This document shows positions 1 through 9,040 of a stretch of DNA of 64,000 nucleotides, one piece after another. Position numbers and translations under genes: made by a program. The stretch spans positions 960,106,097-960,170,096 of the forward strand of contig OY728121.1 of assembly GCA_963277665.1 (NCBI GenBank), given 5' to 3'. The DNA comes from Viscum album. Its lineage: Eukaryota; Streptophyta; Magnoliopsida; Santalales; Viscaceae. How positions within the stretch are numbered: the stretch's first letter is position 1; the number at the start of each line of letters is the position of its first letter. Below the pieces are notes generated by a model that saw only the letters and a program-made list of their open reading frames with translations, made no database searches and was not told the DNA's origin.

Positions 1-7
1 CCTTTCC

Positions 8-15
8 TATATAAA
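8..15 (+). promoter_or_regulatory. TATA box of the A 5' LTR
   Basis: TATATAAA precedes a C-rich stretch (CCCACCCAA) typical of a plant Pol II core promoter. The same box occurs at 7708-7715 and 27092-27099, and is mutated to TATCTAAA in the B 3' LTR at 34765-34772. It should start the genomic transcript about 30 bases downstream. Confidence 0.75.
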
Positions 16-770
16 CCCACCCAATATCCCACTTCCTCCTCACTAAAATCCCTTGGAGTTCGTCCAACCTCTGCCCTACTATCTCTAGAATCCTCCCAAG
101 GTGCCCCAAGCTCCCAAGAAGCCTCTCACAAGCCTCTCTATAGCCTTTGGACGCACACTTCCAAGTAAGGGTTTTTTTCTTCCATTCTCATTTTTGTCAA
201 TTTTCTTTAAGTTGTATTGCCCTTTTAATTTCAATTATGGATGCTGGGGTATGGTTTGTCACCTCCCCCATACTTCCCTCTTATTGTTTGAATGATGGTA
301 GACCCCTTTCTCTCTCATTAAATGCCTCCCATGTACACCCGTTACTATGCCGAAATTTCGAAAGGAACTTCTCTCTCTTCTTTTACATTCAAGCAATAAT
401 TTTGTATCATGAATATATATTCCATCACAATTGTTGGTAAATGTATCTATATGACCTACTTACTGTCCATTACATTTAAATATGACGAGGAACCCCTTTC
501 GATCTCATCAACCATTTTTATGAATTCTTATGTCACGCCATTACGCTGCCGAAATCGCACCGATTTTTCTAAGACAATGCCATTATGTAGTGAATACCAT
601 ACCCATTTCTCCATCAAGGGTATTCACATTTATGAACATTTACGTATTGATTTTAATGTTTCATGTATGAATTCCACATTCCTTTATCATGGAATAAATG
701 ATTATGTTTTATGAATCCATGTTTTATGATCCATGTGGCACACTTATGCATGAAATGAAATGTTTAAGAA

Positions 771-824
771 GGGTGAGCCCTTATAGCGCTCCAATGCATT
801 GGGTAAAGTATAGTATCATGATAC
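771..824 (+). promoter_or_regulatory. Conserved structured leader element (A 5' LTR copy)
   Basis: A hairpin-prone GGGTGAGCCCTTATAG segment followed by AATGCATTGGG leads into the perfect 12-base palindrome GTATCATGATAC (813-824). Counterparts are at 8473-8526, 27854-27907 (palindrome decayed) and 35525-35579 in A/B. In the S and C families they are at 22541-22589, 38935-38983 and 48948-48995, with GGGTGGGGCCC and palindrome GTCTCATGAGAC. Position relative to the acceptor is conserved. A dimerisation or packaging role is only a hypothesis. Confidence 0.55.
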
Positions 825-832
825 GCCATGTG

Positions 833-938
833 AAATGAGTGTTTACTCATGCTAATTCAAGTGCAACGAGGGTTTACTCGTGCTTCATGTGCAATGAGGG
901 TTTACTCATGCTCCATGTGCAATGAGCCTTGGCTCATG
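833..938 (+). repeat. Array of short covarying hairpins in the A leader
   Basis: Four units of about 30 bases each pair an arm like ATGAG with a CTCAT arm across a loop of about six bases. One unit has ACGAG paired with CTCGT, so both arms changed together. The last unit has a different loop (CCTTGG) with an unchanged stem. The array recurs at 8536-8641, 27917-28022 and 35588-35694. Confidence 0.6.
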
Positions 939-1337
939 CTAATTCAATGTTAAGTGTTGTTGCCACATTTCCATGTTATGATTATCATGCTTTATCATGA
1001 CTTTATGTTCATGTTTATCTTATGCTCTATTGACATGCCTATTTCCTAACATGTATTGTACTCATGTTATTCCATGTGTACTCCCTTATTGGGCTTTATA
1101 GCTCAACCTTTTCTTATGCATGTCCTCAGGTTATCCCATGCAAGGCTAAGTACGAGGGAATGTAGTGGTCATGTAAAGGAAGTTTTCAATAAAGATGTTG
1201 TATTTCATGTTTTAAGTTTTTATGTTATGATCCTAAGCCCCAAAGACACTAAACCTCTCGATCTTCTTTGTTGTATCAAGTGATGTTTTATGTAATAAAT
1301 CATGTTTAAGTTGTAATAAAAGCAGGGTTGTCATAGT

Positions 1338-1349
1338 TGGTATCAGAGG
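1338..1349 (+). other. Primer-binding site of A (initiator tRNA-Met type)
   Basis: TGGTATCAGAGG starts two bases after the LTR end. It matches the complement of the 3' end of plant initiator tRNA-Met (TGGTATCAGAGC) except for the last base. It would prime minus-strand DNA synthesis and fixes the LTR boundary. Confidence 0.92.
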
Positions 1350-1839
1350 ATAGGTTTAGTTATTTTTGGGATTAGGAAACCCTAAGAAAGCCTTAGATAC
1401 AAGAATAAGTATAATAAAAACATCCCTAAGTTTTGGTAAATACTAAGTAAGTGGTTTATCAAACAAATATATCCCTGTCTGGATATGAGCAGGTAGTGGC
1501 AGCTCTGACACAGATGTATCCTAGGGGTAAAAACCGAAAACACCACTTTGAGCTAGACTCGAATGGGAACTGGTGCACGACAATGGGCCTTTCTTCAATC
1601 TTGGTTACGACACTCCCGGGGGATATGTTTTGATAAATTCACAAGCTTATTATGAACCCTTATTAAGGGAATTAAAAAAATTCCCCTACGAATATATGTT
1701 AGAAAGTAGATCATGAAAAGCCTAGATTGAAACCTATAGACTCATGAGTTAAGGAATGAAAGTTTATTTATAAGTCACCAAATTTTGTCTTTGGATTACC
1801 CTTTATGTGTTACCCCTAACTTTCCTTTTATTCCAGCCA
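1350..1839 (+). other. Untranslated leader of A between primer site and gag
   Basis: No coding frame is convincing here. A GTAAGT motif at 1447 and a CTAAC plus pyrimidine tract ending CAG at 1836, just before the gag ATG, could be a second splice pair. The B copy has lost both motifs (28540 region and CAG to CAT before 28931), so this is weak. The B leader is otherwise very similar. Confidence 0.5.
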
Positions 1840-4800
1840 ATGGCCGGTAATAGGAGGACTCGGGCTAATAACCGTTGTGAAGATCAGTGTGATGACTGTA
1901 CTAATGAGATGCCCAATCCAATGGGAGTGGGAATCGTGAACTTTGTCACGCTTCTCTCTCAGCTAACTCAAGTTTTAAATAGAAACACGGGTCAAGAGGA
2001 ATGTCCAACCCCCCCTAAGAAGGAACAAGTCACTATCGAGAGCTTCATGAGGCAAAGGCCTCCTACTTTTAGTGGATCATCCGATCCCACGATCGCTGAA
2101 CAATGGATCAACTCCATTGAAAAGGATCTTCTCCATCCTTCAATGTTCTGAACAAGAAAAGGTTCTCCTGGATACTTATAGTATGGAGGGTGAAGCTGAT
2201 CAATGGTGGACGTTGATCAAAAATATGAATCCTGAGGAGGAGATCGAGGCTTTGGAATGGAAGGAATTCCAGAAGATGTTTTTTGATAAATATTTTTCGT
2301 GCACCCTCTGGCTTAAGATGGAAAGGGACTTCCTTTCCCTCAAGCAAAAAGATGAGGAATCTGTTGGATCGTATGAGGCAAACTTCACAAGGCTTGCACG
2401 ATACGCTTCCGGCTTTGTCATTACCCCCGAATGCAAGGTTGACCGCTTCTTTGGTGGGCTGAAGCCTAGCTTGTGGAAATCATTAGTGATCCGTGACTTC
2501 GACAGCTATGAAGAAATTGTCCGATGTGCCCTCGAGGTCGAAATGGAGATCGGGGAATCACAGGGGTATCATGGGGACAAGAAGCGCAAGGTGTACTTCA
2601 ATGCTGGTGGTCCAATGGATAAATCCAATGGTGCTAAGAAGATCCAGCACCCCACTTTCCAAAAGTGTGGAAAGAAGCACCCTGGAAATTTCCTTAAGGG
2701 GATGAGAAAATGCTTCAGGTGTGGAAGAGAAGGGAACCTAGATGTTAACTGTAGGTAAGAAGGACCCACAACTGCGACAGAGGAGAGGAACACTCCGTTC
2801 GAACCTCAACGCGTTGTTTAATGCTACAAATTCAAAGAATCAGGTCATTTTGCAAATCAGTGCCCTAATCCAAGGGTTATCGGAGGAAACCAACAACCTC
2901 CAAGAAAACAAGGAAGAGATTTTGCCATCACTTCTACTGAAGTGAACCCTGACAACAAAGTGGTGACAGGTATGCTAGTTATTCATTCAAGAATAGCGAA
3001 CGTAATTTTTGATTCAGGTTCTACACATTCTTTTATATCTCGAAAGTTTAGTAGAACAATCCCAACACCACCAAAAATCATGGAAGTAAAGATGTCGGTG
3101 AGTACGGAAAATGGGGAAATAATTGCATCCCATGAATATAAGTCCTCCCCTGTTATAATCTATGGATTGAATTTCCCAGCGAACCTCATCATACTCCCTA
3201 TGGTGTAATTTGATGCAATTCTTGGCATGGATTGAGTTTCCTTATATAGAGCCAACATAAATTGTCGGGAGAGGGAAATCACACTCCATATGGAGAATCG
3301 ACCCCCGAATTTTTACAAGTGTTAGGAGGAAGATGAATCTCCTTTAGCTCCATCATCTCAAGCATAGATATTACTTCCTTATGAGCACGCATATCTGGCT
3401 CAGATGATTGAGTCCAAGGAAGAAACCATCCTTTAAGAAATGCCTATTGTGAGGGAATTCTCTAAAGTGTTTCCCGAGGAACTGCATGGTCTTCATCCTA
3501 GAAAAGATGTTGATTTCTCAATGGAACTTATACCTGGGGAACTACCAATATCCAAGAATCCATATAGAATAGCTGTTGTTGAGCTTGAAGACCTGAAGAA
3601 ACAACTACAGGAGAATCTGGATAAAGGGTTTATACGCCCAAGTGCTTCACCATGGGGTGCACCAGTCCTCTTCGTCAAGAAGAAGGATAGGTCAATGCGG
3701 CTTTGCATCGATTATCGTGAACTTAAAAAAATCACGATAAAGAACAAGTATCCTCTCCCAAGAATCGATGAATTGTTTGATCAGCTACGTGGAGAACAAT
3801 ACTTCTCCAAGGTGGATTTGCGGTCGGGATATTATCAAGTAAGGGTGAAGAAGGAAGATGTCCCCAAGACTGCTTTTCGTACAAGGTACGGGCACTATAA
3901 ATTCATAGTAATTCCTTTTAGACTCACCAATGCTCCAGAAATATTCATGGAATTGATGAATAGAGTCATTAGAGATTACCTTGAAAAATTTGTGGTAGTC
4001 TTTATAGATGATATTCTAATATACTCCAAAACCAAGGAGGATCATGGGGAGCATTTAAAAACGGTATTAGAGACTTTGTACAAGGAGAATCTCTATGCAA
4101 AGTACAACAAGTGTGAGTTCTGGTTGAAGGAGGTCTCATTATTAGGCCATATCATCAAAAGCAATGGGATATCTGTGGATCCCTCCAAAACAGATGCAAT
4201 TGAGGGTTGGCTAATGCCAACATCGGTAACGGATATCTGTAGCTTCTTGGGGTTATCTGGATATTATCGATGATTTGTGAGGAATTTCTCACGATTTTCT
4301 AACCCTCTTACCAAGATAACTCGAAAGGGAGTAAAGTTTTCTTGGAGTGATGAATGCGAAGAAAGCTTCAAGGAGTTGAAAAGTATGCTTATCACTGCAC
4401 TCGTGCTCACTTTACCCACAAGTGGGGAACTTTTTGTGGTATTCAGTGATGCTTCGAAGAAGGTCTTAGGCTGTGTGCTGATGCAGAATGATAAAGTGAT
4501 ATCCTCTGCCTCAAGGCAGTTGAAAATCCATGAGCGAAACTATCCAACTCATGATCTGGAGTTGGTGGCTGTGATCTTTGCCTTGAAAATATGGTGGCAT
4601 TATCTCTATGGAGAGAAATGTGAGATATATACTGACCATAAGAGTCTTAAATATATATTCACACAAAAAGAGCTTAATATTCAACAGAGAATATGGATAG
4701 AGCTCATCAAGGATTATGACTGTTCAATACATTACCACCCTGGGAAAGTGAACAAGGTGGTAGATGCCCTAAGTAGAAAGGATCTAGCGATTCTATCAAT

Positions 4801-6334
4801 GATGAGAATTAAGAAGGATTCAATCTTCTTAGACTTGATGAATATGGACATGGGAATCATAAAGAAGGGAACATCATCAATCCTTTCACAAATGATTGCT
4901 CAACTGTCTCTTTTGTAAAAGTTAAAGGATGCTCAAAAGGATGATGTGGGAATTCAAGAAAAAGTGGAATCTATCAAAAAGGGGAAATCCTCGGAGTTTA
5001 ATGTTAATGAATAAGGAATTGTGCGTTTTGGGAAAAGACTATGTGTTCCATCAAGTCCGGAGCTAAAGAAGGAACTTTTGGATGATTCACATAGTTCAAA
5101 TTTCTCTATTCACCCAGGGAGCACAAAGATGTATCGAGATCTCCGAGAAAACTTTTGGTGAGATAATATGAAGAAGGAGATCTCTGAATATACATCAAAG
5201 TTCCTAGTGTGTCAGCAAGTGAAGGCAGAGAGGCATAAGTATAATGGTATGATGCAACCATTGCCCATACCAGAATGGAAATGGGAGAACATCACCATGG
5301 ACTTTGTCACCGGACTTCCGAGGACATCCAAAGGCAACAATGCAATCTGGGTTGTTGTGGATCGTCTAACAAAGACTGCACACTTCATTGCTATTCGGGA
5401 GGATTTCTCATTGGATCAAATGACACAGATATATATCAGGGAAGTGGTAAGGTTTCATGGAGTACCACTATCTATTGTGTCTGACCGAGATCCAAGATTC
5501 ACCTCTATGTTTTGGAAGAGTCTTCAACATGCTCTGAATACTGAACTGAACTTAAGTACGACCTATCATCCTCAAACTGATGGCCAATCCGAGCGGACTA
5601 TCCAAACACTTGAGGACATGTTGAGAGCGTGCTCAATAGACTTTAAAGGAGGATGGGATCAACATCTTCCTCTGGTTGAGTTCTCTTATAACAATAGTTT
5701 CCACTCAAGCATCCAAATGGCACCATATGAAGCCCTATATGGGAAAAGGTAAAGAACACTGTCATGTTGGGATGAGGTCGGTGAACATAAGCTGCTTGGA
5801 CCAGAAATGGTCGAGGAAATGGTGGAGAATGTGAAAACAATTTAGCAGCATAACAAGGCAGCCCAGAGTCGACAGAAGAGTTATGCAGATAATCGTCGAC
5901 GAGACCTTGAGTTTAAAGTTGGAGACATGGTTTTTCTATACATATCTCCGTGGAAGAAGGTCATGAGGTTTGGAAAGAAAGGGAAGTTAAGTCCAAGGTA
6001 CATCGGCCCCTTCGATATTCTTGATCGTGTCGGGGCTGTGGCCTATCGACTAGCACTTCCACCTACTATGGACAAAGTACATGATGTCTTTAATGTATCC
6101 CTCTTAAGAAAGTACATACCGGACCCTTCACATGTACTCTCTTCTGAGGTGGTACAATTGGAAGATGATCTTTCTTATGAGGAGCAACCAGTGAAGATCT
6201 TAGATCGTAGAGAAAAAGTTATACGAAATAAGACAATGCCCCTCATCAAGGTATTGTGGAGAAACCACATGTTTAAAGAAGCGACTTGGGAGTCAGAGGA
6301 TATGATGAAGCTGAGTTACCCACATTTGTTTTAG
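1840..6334 (+). pseudogene. Element A gag-pol polyprotein, decayed (Ty3/gypsy chromovirus)
   Basis: The start is the ATG at 1840, matching the equivalent ATG in B. Order: gag capsid with the E-QWI and DQWW motifs; zinc knuckle CFRCGREGNLDVNC (usual His is Asn) and a second degenerate knuckle; protease with FDSGSTHSF (Asp-Ser-Gly at 3011-3019); reverse transcriptase with catalytic FIDD at 4001-4012; RNase H (SDAS, DLEL, YTDHKSL); integrase with MDFVTG, VSDRD and [11 protein letters not shown]; and a C-terminal chromodomain ending WRNH...ATWE. One extra G near 2124 shifts the gag frame relative to B; after that everything to 6334 lies in one frame. About a dozen in-frame stops follow, including 2756, 3206, 3234, 4271, 4916 and 5750. 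Catalytic residues largely survive, but it cannot give a full polyprotein. Confidence 0.93.
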
Positions 6335-6370
6335 TGTGTAAAAAGGAAAATTTCGAGGGCGAAATTTCTT

Positions 6371-6383
6371 AATGGGGGAATAT
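6371..6383 (+). other. Polypurine tract of A
   Basis: AATGGGGGAATAT directly precedes the 3' LTR start TGTAACG. B has AGGGGGGAATAT in the same place. It would prime plus-strand synthesis. Confidence 0.85.
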
Positions 6384-6538
6384 TGTAACGACCCAAAGTT
6401 TCATTAATAGAAATCCCTCTTGATCTTATTAAATGTCTCTTTATATAAAATGTTTTATAAAATGTCAACTTCTTTGGTTTTATGATAAGAGTTGTGACCG
6501 TTACTTTTATATCCGTTGAACAGTGATCACATGATTAG

Positions 6539-6546
6539 TATAAATA
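6539..6546 (+). promoter_or_regulatory. Second TATA box, in U3 upstream of the LTR reading frame
   Basis: TATAAATA lies 51 bases before the ATG of the LTR-encoded frame. It is identical at 25933-25940 and 33599-33606 in B, 49 bases before the corresponding ATG. It is separate from the main LTR promoter more than 1.1 kb downstream. Confidence 0.55.
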
Positions 6547-6589
6547 TAAGGCTTTAACGAACCCAATTTTTACTCAGAAAAAAGAAGTG

Positions 6590-6859
6590 ATGGCCTCATC
6601 CAGTAAAATTGCCCCATATGAAGCCCATTTGTCAGAGCTCGGAAAAGAGGTGGCATCCTTGGGATTCTCCCTTGACCAAGCCCAAGATGAGCATCATCAT
6701 GTCAAGCTCGAATGGTACCATCTACGGGAAAAGTGTAAGTTGATAGAGATTACCACTCGAGCGATGTTATCTGAGCCACCCCAAGAGTCTGTCACCATCG
6801 CACACCTTACCCTTAGGTCTTATGCGGCTATTTTAAGGGGTTATGTAACAAATAATTAG
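6590..6859 (+). CDS. LTR-encoded small protein of unknown function (A 3' LTR copy)
   Basis: This is an 89-codon frame starting MASSSKIAPYEAHLSEL. I do not recognise the family. The middle (about residues 15-55) is rich in Glu, Lys, Leu and His with spaced hydrophobics, as in an amphipathic or coiled-coil helix. The C-terminal third has SEPPQESVTIAHLTLRSY. There is no signal peptide or membrane segment. Base composition is clearly less AT-rich than the surrounding U3, which suggests captured coding sequence. A TATAAATA box and a good start context (GTGATGG) precede it. Copies lie at 25982 (broken) and 33648 (stop lost). A and B copies differ at about 14 residues and at roughly eight silent sites by eye, so constraint is not obvious. 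It could be a relic of a host gene's 5' part rather than an active gene. Confidence 0.5.
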   Translation: MASSSKIAPYEAHLSELGKEVASLGFSLDQAQDEHHHVKLEWYHLREKCKLIEITTRAMLSEPPQESVTIAHLTLRSYAAILRGYVTNN

Positions 6860-7707
6860 TACTATGTTCATGTACATTATTTTTGTATATAATAATGAAT
6901 ATAATATCTAGTCATTTTTGATAAATTGTAAATAGTTTTTAAAAGTACAAATGGTGTTTTTTAGTTATTATTTAATTAAGAAATCTATTTTATTAAATTA
7001 AGGGATTTTTGAATTAAATAATATTTTAATAAAATAATAATATTATTATTAAATTAATTTTTTTTATTAAATATAAATGATCTTATAATTTTATGAATGA
7101 AATTAAATTTTTTTATTAAGGTTTGAAAGCCATTTTTTCAAAACCCGCGAATTTTCGATAAATGTTGGTTTTTATTTTAAAAGTGAAAATTAACGTATTT
7201 AGAAATTTTTTTAGATAAAATAAATGTCATTTCTAGAATCAGGACGTTGAAATTATCCAACGGTGAATTTTTCATAATTTTCTGAGACAGTTAAATTTTT
7301 GGGTAAAAATTAAATACCGTTTAAATATATAATGTGTTTTGTGACATCATAATGACCCAATGGTGATGTAATAAAATACCTTAATCCTTATGTTCGGCCA
7401 ATATATGTTTTATCATTAAAATAATGTGATTTTGGTTTTTTTTGACTTACTTTTCAAAGCATTAATGGACCCCTCAAGACATATTCAACACTTTTCCTTT
7501 TTAAATTAATTTCCATGGGAGTGTGACTCACCTCCACATAAGCAACCTTTTTATTTTAAGAAGTTCGGAATTGTGCCTTATAAAATATTGTTTTCTTCTT
7601 CCCTTTTACAAAAACCATGGGCAATAACCATGGGATGGTTTGTGGTTTGGATTAATTTAATCTAAGGGGACCCAAACCTAAATAATAAAGAATTCCCTCA
7701 CCTTTCC

Positions 7708-7715
7708 TATATAAA
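7708..7715 (+). promoter_or_regulatory. Main TATA box of the A 3' LTR
   Basis: TATATAAA followed by CCCACCCAAG, the same core promoter as in the 5' LTR. A GGCCAATATA (CAAT-like) motif is at about 7397 and CCATGG motifs lie at 7616-7635. Confidence 0.72.
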
Positions 7716-9040
7716 CCCACCCAAGATCCCACTTCCTCCTCACTAAAATCCCTTGGAGTTCGTCCAAACTATTACCTACTCTCTCTATAATCCTCCCAAG
7801 GTGCCCCAATCTCCCAATAATCCTCTCACAAGCCTCTCTATATCCTTTGGAAGCACACTTCCAAGTAAGGGTTTTTTTTCTTCCTTTCTCATTTTTGTCA
7901 ATTTTCTTTAAGTTGTATTGCCCTTTTAATTTCAATTATGGATGTTGGGGTATGGTTTATCACCTCCCCCATACTTCCCTCCTATTTTTTTTAATGATGG
8001 GAGACCCATTTCTCTCTCATTAAATGCCTCCCATGTACACCCGTTACTATACCGAAATTCCGAAAGGAACTTCTCTCTCTTCTTTTACATTCAAGCAATA
8101 ATTTTGTATCATGAATCTATATTCCATAACAATTGTTGGGACATGTATCTATATGAACTCCTTACTTTAAATTACATTTAAATATTATGAGAAACCCCTT
8201 TCTCTCTCATCAACCATTTTTATGAATTGTTATGTCACGCCATTACGCTACCGAAATCGCACCGATTTTTCTAAGCCAATGCCATTGTGTAGTGAATACC
8301 ATACCCATTTCTCCATCAAGGGTATTCACCTTTATGCTCATTTACTTATTGATTTTAATGTTTCATGCATGAATTCCACATTCCTTTATCGTGGAATAAA
8401 TGATTATGTTTTATGAATCCATGTTTCATGATCCATGTGGCACACTTATGCATGAAATGAAATGTTTATGAAGGGTGTGCCCTTATAGCACTTCAATGCA
8501 TTGGGTAAAGTATAGTATCATGATACGTCATGTTCAATGAGTGTTGAAACATTCTAATTCAAGTGCAACGAGGGTTTACTCGTGCTTCATGTGCAATGAG
8601 GGTTTACTCATGCTCCATGTGCAATGAGCCTTGGCTCATGCTAATTCAATGTTAAGTGTTGTTGCCACATTTCCATGTTATGATTATCATGCTTTATCAT
8701 GCCTTTATGTTCATGTTTATCTTATGCTATATTGACATGCCTATTTACTAACATGTATTGTACTCTTCATGTTATTCCATGTGTACTCCCTTACTGGGCT
8801 TTATAGCCCACCCTTTTCTTATGCATGTCCTCAGGTTATCCCATGCAATGCTAAGCACGAGGGAATGTAGTGGTCATGTAAAGGAAGTTTTCAATAAAGA
8901 TGTTATATTTCATGTTTCAAGTTTTTATGTTATGATCCTAAGCCCCAAAGACACTAAACCTCTCGATCTTCTTTGTTGTATCAAGTGAAGTTTTATGTAA
9001 TAAATCATGTTTAAGTTGTAATAAAAGCAGGGTTGTCATA

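Larger units (their letters stand above)
175..1129 (+). other. Putative leader intron inside the A 5' LTR
   Basis: A donor-like GTAAGG follows CTTCCAA about 160 bases after the TATA box. An acceptor-like tract, CCTTTTCTTATGCATGTCCTCAG, ends at 1129. The same pair is found in the A 3' LTR (7865 to 8834) and B 5' LTR (27249 to 28211). In the B 3' LTR the donor has changed to GTAATG. Unrelated-looking LTRs in the window (S, C, E and probably D) have a donor and acceptor at equivalent places. Splicing is inferred from motifs and conserved position only. Confidence 0.5.
1..1335 (+). repeat. Element A, 5' LTR (3' half; window starts inside it)
   Basis: This is the downstream half of the long terminal repeat of element A. 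It aligns almost base for base with the right half of the 3' LTR of A and with both LTRs of element B. It begins just before the TATA box (8-15), so promoter, R and U5 parts are present and U3 is outside the window. It ends at ...TTGTCATA, directly followed by GT and the primer-binding site. AATAAA-type polyadenylation signals cluster near the end (about 1187, 1295 and 1315), which implies a long R region running from the TATA-directed start to near the LTR end. Confidence 0.93.
6384..9040 (+). repeat. Element A, 3' LTR (complete)
   Basis: The repeat runs from TGTAACGACCC to TTGTCATA, about 2657 bases. The boundaries are fixed by comparison with the B LTRs and the B target duplication. U3 is about 1.3 kb and strongly AT-rich except for a GC-richer open reading frame near its left end. 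The main TATA box is at 7708. Two CCATGG-type motifs lie about 80 bases upstream of it. The flank is AGGTG (9041-9045), the expected duplication; its partner is outside the window. Confidence 0.93.

Noticed and set aside
147..714. Overlapping plus-strand frames in the A LTR, with relatives at 7942-8416, 27231 and 34858
   Set aside because: They recur only because the LTR recurs; they overlap in different frames, include the intron-like region and have no protein-like composition.
1056..1283. 75-codon frame conserved in all four A/B LTR copies (8758, 28147, 35822)
   Set aside because: It spans the acceptor and polyadenylation region and starts at different places; conservation is fully explained by nucleotide similarity of the LTRs. 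The U3 frame at 6590 has better support.
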